A stretch of DNA of 64,000 nt, taken from positions 2,418,001-2,482,000 of the forward strand of contig NZ_OMPN01000001.1 in assembly GCF_900291975.1 (NCBI RefSeq). The letters are read 5' to 3'. The position numbers were made by a program, and so were the translations under genes. The notes beneath the pieces were generated by a model. It saw only the letters and a list, made by a program, of their open reading frames with translations. It was not told the origin of the DNA and did no database searches. Positions 58,074 to 64,000 of the stretch are shown piece by piece; within the stretch, counting starts at the first letter, position 1; each line of letters starts with the position of its first letter. The stretch is from Agathobaculum massiliense. GTDB lineage: Bacteria > Bacillota > Clostridia > Oscillospirales > Butyricicoccaceae.

Positions 58074-58700
58074 ATGAAGCCGTATATTATCACGATCGCC
58101 CGCCAGTATGGGTCGGGCGGCAAAACGGTCGGCAAAATGCTGGCGAACAAGCTGGATATCCCGTACTATAATCGGGAGATTATCACGATGGCCTCCGAGG
58201 ACAGCGGTATCAATGCCATGCTGTTTTCAGACGAACGACTCAAGCCCGACTTTTTGACCCGCCTGCGCAGCCGCTATAAAGGAGATACAAGCGTAATCAA
58301 TGACTCCTCCAAGGCCTATCTGCGTGACAACGCGCTGTTCGACTATCAGGCGAAAATCATCTGCAAGCTGGCCGATCAGGGGCCGTGCGTGCTGATCGGG
58401 CGCTGCGCGGACTATATCCTCAAGGGGCGGCCGGACGTGGTTCGGGTGTTCGTCCACGCGGACGCGGCGTTCTGCCTGCAGGAGGCTATGAAAATAGATT
58501 CGATGCCGGAGGATGCGGTGGCCAGAAAAATCGCAGAGATCGACGAATACCGCGCCAAGTATTACAAGCACCACACGGGAAGCGACTGGTATGACGCGCG
58601 CAATTACGATCTGTCGCTCAACAGCGGTGTGCTGGGCTTCGACGGCGTGGTGGAAGAAATTGTGCAGTATATGCAGGTGCGTTCCCAATTCCAGAAATAA
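58074..58700 (+). CDS. cytidylate kinase-like family protein
   Basis: A 208-residue P-loop kinase-type protein. It begins MKPYIITIARQYGSGGKTVGKMLANKLDIPYYNREI, where the P-loop is QYGSGGKTVG. Later parts read GPCVLIGRCADYILKGRPDVVRVFVHA and IDEYRAKYYKHHTGSDWYDARNYDLSLNSG. This matches the cytidylate-kinase-like (CMPK2-type) group, which is distinct from true Cmk. Members are often found behind transport operons in Clostridia, with unknown substrate. It starts 13 bases after livF behind GGGGGAAGCGCG and shares that transcript. Confidence 0.88.
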   Translation: MKPYIITIARQYGSGGKTVGKMLANKLDIPYYNREIITMASEDSGINAMLFSDERLKPDFLTRLRSRYKGDTSVINDSSKAYLRDNALFDYQAKIICKLADQGPCVLIGRCADYILKGRPDVVRVFVHADAAFCLQEAMKIDSMPEDAVARKIAEIDEYRAKYYKHHTGSDWYDARNYDLSLNSGVLGFDGVVEEIVQYMQVRSQFQK

Positions 58701-58802
58701 GGCTGCAGGTTGTGGCGGAATGACGCGGATTGCAAGCCACCCTGGGCGGTTCAGTATATCCGTTTTCGTGCAGCGTCGTGCGGCCGAATGCTATGAGATT
58801 CT

Positions 58803-58844
58803 AAAAAAGCCTTGTGCATCCGTGAAAAGATGCATAAGGCTTTT
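58803..58844 (+). terminator. terminator after the liv operon
   Basis: AAAAAAGCCTTGTGCATC and GATGCATAAGGCTTTT form a long stem with an 8-base loop and T run. It lies about 100 bases past the kinase-like gene. Confidence 0.88.
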
Positions 58845-58898
58845 CTGTTGGGGGTACTGCTGTTGCGCATGACAATTGCAAAAAAAGAGAAAAAAGGC

Positions 58899-58927
58899 TT
58901 GACGAAAGCAAGGATATAGGATATAAT
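58899..58927 (+). promoter_or_regulatory. tRNA-Ser promoter
   Basis: TTGACG (58899-58904) and TATAAT (58922-58927) are 17 bases apart, 32 bases before the tRNA. Confidence 0.8.
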
Positions 58928-58959
58928 ATATCTCGTCCTCTGTGAGAGCAGCAGACTAT

Positions 58960-59050
58960 GGAGAGTTGGCTGAGTGGTCGAAGGCGCACGATTGGAAATC
59001 GTGTAGGCGTGATGAGCGTCTCCAGGGTTCAAATCCCTGACTCTCCGCCA
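58960..59050 (+). tRNA. tRNA-Ser(GGA)
   Basis: The 91-base gene folds as a class II tRNA. The acceptor arm pairs GGAGAGT with ACTCTCC, followed by encoded GCCA. The anticodon loop TTGGAAA gives anticodon GGA for serine codons UCC/UCU. A long variable arm (TAGGCGTGATGAGCGTCTC) and T arm with GGTTCAAATCC are present. The integrase of a mobile element lies just downstream with its 3' end facing the tRNA, so the tRNA 3' end is the likely attachment site. Confidence 0.96.
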
Positions 59051-59052
59051 GA

Positions 59053-59091
59053 AATACGGCATTAAACTTTGGTTTAATGCCGTATTTTTTT
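59053..59091 (+). terminator. terminator after tRNA-Ser
   Basis: AATACGGCATTAAAC and GTTTAATGCCGTATT form a 15-bp stem with a 4-base loop followed by TTTTTT. It starts two bases after the tRNA. It may be host sequence carried in the attachment site or element sequence. Confidence 0.88.
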
Positions 59092-59166
59092 GTATTTGAA
59101 GTCGTTTTCAGAACTTATTTTCAAGGTTAAAATCTATGCATATCAGATTGACCCTTATTTTGACCC

Positions 59167-60354
59167 TTATCGGGCGATTGTAGAACGGATAAAGCGCTCC
59201 ATTCGCTCGGCGCTTTCGCGCCGCATACGGTCAGTGACATGTCCATAGACATCAAGGGTAAAGGCCGCGGAGTGGTGTCCCAAGTTCTCCTGCACTGTTT
59301 TGGGATCATCACCAGATTGAAATGATATTGTAGCAAATGTGTGACGCAGATCATGGAAACGAAGATTTGGTAGACCGATACCAACTGCAATCGCTTTGAA
59401 ATTCTTATAAACAGTCCGTCTGCTCAGAGGCTGGCCCAGTTCATTAGTAAAAACCAGATCCTCATCATTATGCCATGCAGCACCAGCGCGTAGCCGCATT
59501 TCATTTTGTCTTCCGCGCTGCTCGCGCAGTATCTGCATAACAGTTGGGGCAGGGGTCACAGTACGAGATTTTCCGTTTTTGAGCGAGGTAAAATAATATC
59601 CGAAGTCTCCCTTGGTTTGCCGCTGCTGCAGCTGACGATACAGGAAAATCGTACCGCGTCGGAAGTCAACACAGTTCCAAGTCAATCCAAGGATCTCTCC
59701 CTGCCGCATACCGGTAAACAGATCGACCAGATATAAGGCTTCGAACCGGTGGCCTTTCACAGCATTCAGGAATAGCCCTACCTCTTCATCCTCCAAAGGG
59801 TGGATCGGCTGTCGCTCGCCGCGCGGACGGATGCAGGCATCTGCCGGATTGCTGCGGATCAGGCCGATATTGGCAGCCTGCTTGAGTGAACGATGCAGCA
59901 CACCGTGGATGTTGATCGCCGTTTTGGGAGATAACCCTTTGCCGCCTTCTTCCTTGCTGCGCACCAACGAATTTATGAATGCCTGTATCATGACCGTGTT
60001 GAGTTCGGACAAACGGACATATCCAAATGCAGGCTTCAAATGGTTTTGAATAGTGATGCGATAAGAATACTTCGTATAGGGTTTCACGTTGTCTGTATAT
60101 TCTTTCAGCCAAATATCCAACCATTGCCCCACTCTGCATCTGGAGGGCTCCAGATAACTCCCATCGTCTATTTCAGATGTGATTTTTCGTAAGCGCTCGC
60201 GCACCTCCTTTTGTGTTTTGCCATAGATGGACTTTTGAACCTGTTTTCCGGTACCCGGGTCGATGCCGACAGTATAGCGGCCTTCCCAGCGTCCATCTGA
60301 ACGCTGACGGATGTTGCCGCTGCCCGCTGCACCGCGGGATTCCCGCGTGCTCAT
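59167..60354 (-). CDS. int: tyrosine-type site-specific integrase
   Basis: A 395-residue recombinase. The N-terminal AP2-like arm-binding part (GSGNIRQRSDGRWEGRYTVGIDPGTGKQVQKSIYGKT) and SAM-like core-binding region (about residues 65-165) precede the catalytic domain. Catalytic residues: Arg in TGMRQGEILG, Lys in LKNGKSRTV, HxxR at about 334-337 (HDLRH), His in GHHSA, and Tyr370 in DVYGHV. It cuts the tRNA-Ser region for entry and exit of the element. The start at 60354 follows AAAGGAGTGTTCGGCTT. Full length, no visible damage. Confidence 0.96.
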   Translation of the reverse strand: MSTRESRGAAGSGNIRQRSDGRWEGRYTVGIDPGTGKQVQKSIYGKTQKEVRERLRKITSEIDDGSYLEPSRCRVGQWLDIWLKEYTDNVKPYTKYSYRITIQNHLKPAFGYVRLSELNTVMIQAFINSLVRSKEEGGKGLSPKTAINIHGVLHRSLKQAANIGLIRSNPADACIRPRGERQPIHPLEDEEVGLFLNAVKGHRFEALYLVDLFTGMRQGEILGLTWNCVDFRRGTIFLYRQLQQRQTKGDFGYYFTSLKNGKSRTVTPAPTVMQILREQRGRQNEMRLRAGAAWHNDEDLVFTNELGQPLSRRTVYKNFKAIAVGIGLPNLRFHDLRHTFATISFQSGDDPKTVQENLGHHSAAFTLDVYGHVTDRMRRESAERMERFIRSTIAR

Positions 60355-60412
60355 AAGCCGAACACTCCTTTCGTTTATATTTGAAAAACGGAAACAACTC
60401 CCGATTTTTCAG

Positions 60413-61411
60413 TTAAGTTTTCAGCCACGCTTCAAACGCTTCGAGAGAGATTTCCCCATTCTGGCACGCATCCCGGTGCTTTTTCGCCTCTGCCGTCCAG
60501 GCATTGAATTCTTCCCGCGTCATTGTCCCGTAGCGGATGCGGGCGTTATGGGTCTTGTAAGCGCGGTTATAGGCGCGGGTGATCGGGTTTCCAAGCAGCT
60601 TTTTCTGGTAGACACGCGCAGCTCCGACATCCCGGCAGGTCTTGCCCTTTTCATATTCACGGGAACAGTACTCTGTCCGGTCGCCGCCCGTTGCGGCAAA
60701 CAGCTTGCCGCACAGCTGACAACGCTTGAAGCGAATCGCACGACGCAGATAGGTGGATTTGAGAAAAACGTACAGTTCCTGTACGGATTTGGGATAGCAG
60801 ACTTCTGCCATTACCATCTGCTGCTCTGTGCTGTAAAGATACTCCGGATCCGTGTTCTCGGCCGGGGAGATCCAGCCGTTAAAGGCCGCACGTGTGCGGG
60901 CTGGAAGCAATTCCGTACGAACAGAGGGCAAGCGCATTGGCGTGCGTTTCCAGATCTCCCAATACCGGCGGTAAATATCCTCCGTTTCCGGGCTCAGGCA
61001 ATCGAACAGAAGCGTGTGCGCATCTGCCCTGACTTTGTCCAGCTCATCGCGGAAATCGGTGACAATCGAAGGATCAATATTGTAGAAGCTTTTGAGCAGC
61101 AACGGCGCAAGCTGCATCACCAGCAGATAGAGAAAAGGATTATGCACATGCTGGAAGCGGAACAATATCTCGTTCCATTCCCCCATGTTTTCCTCTCCTA
61201 CACGTTCTCTCTCTTTCAGATATTCGTAAGTTTCCTGTAAAATGGCTTCATCATCTTTCTGCCAGTTCTCCAGCAATTGGATCATGCTTTCTCCGTAAGA
61301 AAAGGTGTGCCGGTACTGCATGTGTATTGCATTGTCAAAGAACTCAACAACCTCCTGCTTTGCTGTAACATACACGCGAAGATGGCACTCGGACGGAATA
61401 ATCTGCTTCAC
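60413..61411 (-). CDS. DUF6076-like mobile-element protein
   Basis: A 332-residue protein. The N-terminal 200 residues are helical and unassigned. The C-terminal part has a likely zinc-binding cluster (FKRCQLCGKLFAATGGDRTEYCSREYEKGKTCRDVGAARVYQKK) followed by YNRAYKTHNARIRYGTMTREEFNAWTAEAKKHRD. This matches a protein type (DUF6076) found beside integrases in Clostridia. The cysteines resemble a CGNR/zinc-finger form, so nucleic acid binding is plausible. The start is GTG 61411, 13 bases after GGAGG, which is long. Role unknown; upstream of and co-directional with the integrase. Confidence 0.75.
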   Translation of the reverse strand: MKQIIPSECHLRVYVTAKQEVVEFFDNAIHMQYRHTFSYGESMIQLLENWQKDDEAILQETYEYLKERERVGEENMGEWNEILFRFQHVHNPFLYLLVMQLAPLLLKSFYNIDPSIVTDFRDELDKVRADAHTLLFDCLSPETEDIYRRYWEIWKRTPMRLPSVRTELLPARTRAAFNGWISPAENTDPEYLYSTEQQMVMAEVCYPKSVQELYVFLKSTYLRRAIRFKRCQLCGKLFAATGGDRTEYCSREYEKGKTCRDVGAARVYQKKLLGNPITRAYNRAYKTHNARIRYGTMTREEFNAWTAEAKKHRDACQNGEISLEAFEAWLKT

Positions 61412-61467
61412 AGAAAATCATGCACCTCCATATAGAAATATTTATTTATAAAATGATTATAAACCTA

Positions 61468-61512
61468 TTGACAAATCTTTTCAAGATGTTATTATAGTTC
61501 CATAGAACTATA
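61468..61512 (+). promoter_or_regulatory. promoter with 20-bp palindrome before the excisionase-like gene
   Basis: TTGACA (61468-61473) and TATTAT (61490-61495) are 16 bases apart. Overlapping the -10 is TATAGTTC-CATA-GAACTATA (61493-61512), a perfect inverted repeat, a good candidate repressor site at the control point between the divergent left and right transcripts of the element. Confidence 0.6.
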
Positions 61513-61569
61513 TTTCTATAATAGACTAAACACTCCGATTTGTCAACTGCAAAAGGGGGGGGGATAAAT

Positions 61570-61764
61570 ATGAAGCGGATGGCATATGAGGACTACCCTG
61601 ACGTGCTGAATGCCGAGCAGCTTGCTGCGATGCTGGGCATCTCGCGCGCGGGCGCGTACCAGCTGATGAACCGCGCGGACTTTCCTACGCTCTGTATCGG
61701 CAAACGGAAATTGGCGCCCAAGGACAAGGTTCTTGCATGGATCGACCGCCAGACCGAGAACTGA
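61570..61764 (+). CDS. excisionase-like helix-turn-helix protein
   Basis: A 64-residue protein of the AlpA/excisionase type. It reads DVLNAEQLAAMLGISRAGAYQLMNRADFPTLCIGKRKLAPKDKVLAWI, a MerR-like winged helix without a dimer helix. Such proteins bend DNA at att sites to favour excision or act as small regulators. ATG 61570 lies after a run of G that gives a ribosome site. Divergent from the DUF6076 and integrase genes, the usual place for an excisionase. Confidence 0.88.
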   Translation: MKRMAYEDYPDVLNAEQLAAMLGISRAGAYQLMNRADFPTLCIGKRKLAPKDKVLAWIDRQTEN

Positions 61765-62103
61765 CATATTCGTAAGGTTTTCAGAAATTGGAACTTTTCC
61801 GGCCATTTCAGGCATACGGTACTTTTACAAAACCGGACGGTAATTTCACGGAAAGTGCACCTTTTCCTCAAAAAATGTAAACCGCCGAAAAGGTGCACTT
61901 TTGGAATTCTGTAATTCCGGACGGTAATTGCAAAAACACAGCTGAATCAGCCCGAGCTGGCATTCCAAGACCTTGGAGACGTTACAGGATTCCAGTGTTT
62001 GCAAACACACGCGGTTCCTCTTTACCGGTCCGTTTGCTGTACAACCGGGGCGGTACTGTTCTAATGTATCACGAACAAAAACGCAAGAAAGGAGGAGAGG
62101 CAA
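61765..62103. repeat. repeat-rich non-coding region of the element
   Basis: No gene in this 339-base stretch. CCGGACGGTAATT occurs twice as a direct repeat (61833-61845 and 61917-61929). Between them lies a 15-bp inverted repeat, AAAGTGCACCTTTTC (61852-61866) and GAAAAGGTGCACTTT (61887-61901), with a 20-base loop. Such nested repeats occur at origins, transfer origins or regulatory sites. The last 15 bases hold the ribosome site of the next gene. Confidence 0.75.
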
Positions 62104-62754
62104 ATGACCGATCCCACAAGGGCGGCATACGAATCCGCCCTGCATAAACTGAATGAATTATCCGAACGGCTTACAATCAGTAGAGAGAATGATGATTACC
62201 TGCACCGTCTCGCAAATACCGCACAAAATGTTGCCATTGCCGCACGCGAGGTATATGCAGAAGCCCGCGAAAAAGATCTCCTGTGCAGCAGGAAATCTTT
62301 TTCGCGGGCATGGGTGGGGGAAAGTATGGCACGGAGCAAACATGCATCCCTGCCGGACGGGTACTCGCTGGAAGTGAGGGAAGATGGTTCGGTGGTGATC
62401 CGGCTTCCGCTGCGGCTGTCCAAGCGGAGCCACGACAGTGCTTTCGTGTGCGAACCACTGGATACCCTGCTGGCCCGCCACGCATCTGCACTGCCCAGAT
62501 TCCGGGAGTGCACGATAGAATTTCTCCATTGCTATTCTGCGTCGCATCATCCCGCCGATGTGCGCGACCATGATAATCTGGAAACACGCGCCGTGCTCAA
62601 CGTCATTGAGCGGTATCTGCTCACCAGCGACAGCGGCATCTACTGCTCCAATATCCAGACAAGCTGCTGGGGAACGAAAGACCAGACGGTGATCCTGATC
62701 CGACCCGGCAAGATCCCGGTCTGTGAGGAGGCAGGGGATCATGCGGATTTTTAG
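62104..62754 (+). CDS. DUF6100-like mobile-element protein
   Basis: A 216-residue protein. It starts TDPTRAAYESALHKLNELSERLTI with helical content, then LANTAQNVAIAAREVYAEAREKDLL. The middle (PDGYSLEVREDGSVVIRLPLRLSKRSHDSAFVCEPLDTLLARHA) and the C-terminal part look like small folded domains. This resembles proteins of unknown role (DUF6100) found in clostridial integrative elements. A striking coding hairpin lies at 62263-62309. An alternative start at ATG 62326 (MARSKHASLPDG) after GGTGGGGG would yield only the C-terminal domain. The start at 62104 follows AAAGGAGGAGAGGCAA. Confidence 0.7.
   Translation: MTDPTRAAYESALHKLNELSERLTISRENDDYLHRLANTAQNVAIAAREVYAEAREKDLLCSRKSFSRAWVGESMARSKHASLPDGYSLEVREDGSVVIRLPLRLSKRSHDSAFVCEPLDTLLARHASALPRFRECTIEFLHCYSASHHPADVRDHDNLETRAVLNVIERYLLTSDSGIYCSNIQTSCWGTKDQTVILIRPGKIPVCEEAGDHADF
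62263..62309. repeat. long inverted repeat inside the DUF6100-like gene
   Basis: GCCCGCGAAAAAGAT (62263-62277) pairs exactly with ATCTTTTTCGCGGGC (62295-62309). TCCTG (62279-62283) pairs with CAGGA (62289-62293). The loop is TGCAG, with a single opposed mismatch between the two helices. A 20-bp stem in coding sequence is unusual. Confidence 0.9.
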
Positions 62755-63763
62755 AAACAGCGCCGCATGGATCCTGCTGCAAACCAGCGTCATCTTCGGG
62801 CAGCTGCCGTATCACGCTCTTAAATTAGTGATCAGCAACTACGAACTCATGCAGGATGCGTTTCAAAAGCTGTGCCGCGCAGGATACCTTGAGGTTGTCA
62901 AAGCGCCGGGGCACAAAAGTTTTTTCGCCACAGATGCCGGGGTTGAGACCTATTGCCGGATGCTGCATAAAGAGGGGCGCGCACCAATCAGGAAAAAGCC
63001 TGCGGGCACCCGCAATATCCAGAAAGCCATCCGGCTCAGCCGCATCAATGAAGCACGGATGTTTTTCGCCTTTCTCGGCCACGCATCATACCAGACCTCG
63101 CTGGAAATCAAGCGCGAGATGGAGAAAAAGGATGCCCGTAGCTCGGACAGTCTCAAATATTCCCGTTTCGTCGGCAAGATCAAGCGCGGCAAGCAGGTAT
63201 CGCTGATCTACCATTTCGGAAACGGCAACCAGCGGCTCAACCCGAACGGCGAGAGCAATGCGTCGGTCTGGCTGCGCGAGCAGGACACGATCCCCTGTGA
63301 AAAGATCATCCTGACCGAGACGGAGAAAGGACTCGTGGACATTCTGGAATACTCCTTATGGGCGTTGAACAAAAGCAGCGACGCGCTCCGGCACATGCAG
63401 CTCAACTACTACATCTCATACGATGACAACGCAGTGCTGCTGCCGCTGACAATAGGTGCCGGATACTTCGCGCAGGCATTCGGCCGCGAGGACTGGCCGC
63501 AGATGCTGCGGTATCTGGAGGATAAGTCACGCCCTGCGGATGGCATATTCCTGTCTACGCTCGATGGCAGGTGGATGGATGTATTGGTTTACTTATCAAA
63601 GGAACTTACACCTGATGTACCCTTGACTTTTGCTGTGTGGGATTTCCAGATCCCGATCCTGCAGGAGCTGACTGACCGAGGGTTGCTGCCTAAAAACTGG
63701 CCGGGCATCTACTACCGCATAAAGGATTTTTGCCATGGAATGTCATATCGTCAAGATGCTTAG
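62741..63763 (+). CDS. mobile-element protein with N-terminal winged-helix-like domain
   Basis: A 340-residue protein. The first 80 residues (RNSAAWILLQTSVIFGQLPYHALKLVISNYELMQDAFQKLCRAGYLEVVKAPGHKSFFATDAG) look like a winged helix such as those of replication-relaxation proteins. The rest is mixed and includes ESNASVWLREQDTIPCEKIILTETEKGLVDILEYSLW and LDGRWMDVLVYLSKELTPDVPLTFAVWDFQIP. I do not recognise a family with certainty. ATG 62741 follows GGAGGCAGGGGATC and overlaps the end of the preceding gene by 14 bases. A role in element maintenance or replication is only a guess. Confidence 0.65.
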   Translation: MRIFRNSAAWILLQTSVIFGQLPYHALKLVISNYELMQDAFQKLCRAGYLEVVKAPGHKSFFATDAGVETYCRMLHKEGRAPIRKKPAGTRNIQKAIRLSRINEARMFFAFLGHASYQTSLEIKREMEKKDARSSDSLKYSRFVGKIKRGKQVSLIYHFGNGNQRLNPNGESNASVWLREQDTIPCEKIILTETEKGLVDILEYSLWALNKSSDALRHMQLNYYISYDDNAVLLPLTIGAGYFAQAFGREDWPQMLRYLEDKSRPADGIFLSTLDGRWMDVLVYLSKELTPDVPLTFAVWDFQIPILQELTDRGLLPKNWPGIYYRIKDFCHGMSYRQDA

Positions 63764-63836
63764 AGAAAATCTATATTTGAGAAGAAACATTTTTTCAATT
63801 ATAAATATGTGGCTATCGTGCGAACGTATAGTTTGG

Positions 63837-63866
63837 TTGACGGAGGTCATAGAAGGATGATATAAT
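63837..63866 (+). promoter_or_regulatory. promoter of the TetR-like gene
   Basis: TTGACG (63837-63842) and TATAAT (63861-63866) are 18 bases apart, about 55 bases before the start codon. Confidence 0.8.
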
Positions 63867-63920
63867 GGAATCAATTCTAAAATAAAATGTTGTTAATATA
63901 ATGTGAAATGGGGGATCGGT

Positions 63921-64000
63921 ATGTCTCTGAAGCCCGGCAAACGCCAGCTCAAATCCGAGAAAAATAGGAACTTAATCTACAACTGTGCAATCAGGCTGTT
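63921..64000 (+). CDS. TetR-family regulator (5' end only)
   Basis: The first 26 residues read MSLKPGKRQLKSEKNRNLIYNCAIRL. The pattern of a basic start followed by RNLIYNCAIRLF is the opening helix of TetR DNA-binding domains. The gene runs beyond the window, so this is a tentative call. It has a strong promoter and a GGGGGATCGGT ribosome site. It belongs to the tRNA-Ser element or the region after it. Confidence 0.6.
   Translation, partial: MSLKPGKRQLKSEKNRNLIYNCAIRL

Larger units (their letters stand above)
59051..64000. mobile_element. left part of a tRNA-Ser-associated integrative element (runs off the window)
   Basis: Right after the tRNA come a tyrosine integrase on the minus strand, a DUF6076-type protein, an excisionase-like gene, a repeat-rich non-coding stretch, and two element-type genes, then the start of a TetR-like gene. 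Composition and gene types differ from the chromosome to the left. The tRNA 3' end is the presumed attL; the matching attR would be to the right of 64000. No relaxase or type IV secretion gene is in view, so conjugative ability cannot be judged. Confidence 0.8.

Overview
The window looks like chromosome from a GC-rich, anaerobic, spore-forming member of the Clostridia, probably Oscillospirales-like. The evidence is clostridial gene content: FeoA/FeoB of the clostridial type, an S-box (SAM-I) riboswitch before metK, a split transketolase, CarD, DUF951, a two-part 2-hydroxyacyl-CoA dehydratase-activase system, a SpoIVFA/SpoIVFB-like protease pair and NADP-type glutamate dehydrogenase. There are no rRNA genes, CRISPR arrays or phage structural genes. 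The species assignment is inference.

Region 1 (about 124-10460) is the most striking part. The ferrous-iron transporter gene feoB is cut in two. Its C-terminal part runs off the left edge (1-129, minus strand). Its N-terminal part, with feoA, lies at 10388-11808 (minus strand). Between them sits about 10.3 kb that starts with a large serine recombinase. The sequence GCACATGCTT occurs at both junctions (124-133 and 10451-10460). Just inside each junction is one arm of a 16-bp inverted repeat (136-151 and 10431-10446, 15 of 16 matching). Joining the outer flanks through a single copy of the 10-mer restores an uninterrupted FeoB frame; joining the inner flanks gives a near-palindromic attP. This is an integrated serine-recombinase island. 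Its cargo is metabolic: purine permease plus apt, a MerR/GNAT pair, a formate/nitrite-type channel, an IlvD/Edd dehydratase with a FadR-type regulator, and a low-molecular-weight phosphatase.

Region 2 (11.9-35 kb) is mostly core chromosome. It holds the two-gene activase system, riboswitch-controlled metK, an O-acetyltransferase, a collagen-like surface protein with four 180-bp repeats, and an aldose epimerase. The copper operon copA(Z)-csoR-pentapeptide protein has an in-frame copZ-like end with its own ribosome binding site. Then follow hisC, rarA, an S1 protein, DUF951-uridine phosphorylase-MATE, ispDF, carD and the M23/M50 pair.

Region 3 (35-48.6 kb) contains a carbohydrate or polyol locus (two zinc alcohol dehydrogenases, a GPH-family symporter, split transketolase, AraC regulator), a second AraC gene with a DUF2000 gene, a WYL/GyrI-like/VOC operon, gdhA, an alkyltransferase-like gene and an HD hydrolase gene.

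Region 4 (48.6-58.7 kb) has a MarR-controlled heterodimeric ABC exporter and a complete branched-chain-amino-acid-type ABC importer (livJHMGF) followed by a cytidylate-kinase-like gene.

Region 5 (58.9-64 kb) is the left end of a second integrative element next to tRNA-Ser(GGA): tyrosine integrase, a DUF6076-like protein, an excisionase-like small protein, a repeat-rich control region, two element proteins of unknown role and the start of a TetR-like gene. Its right end lies beyond the window.
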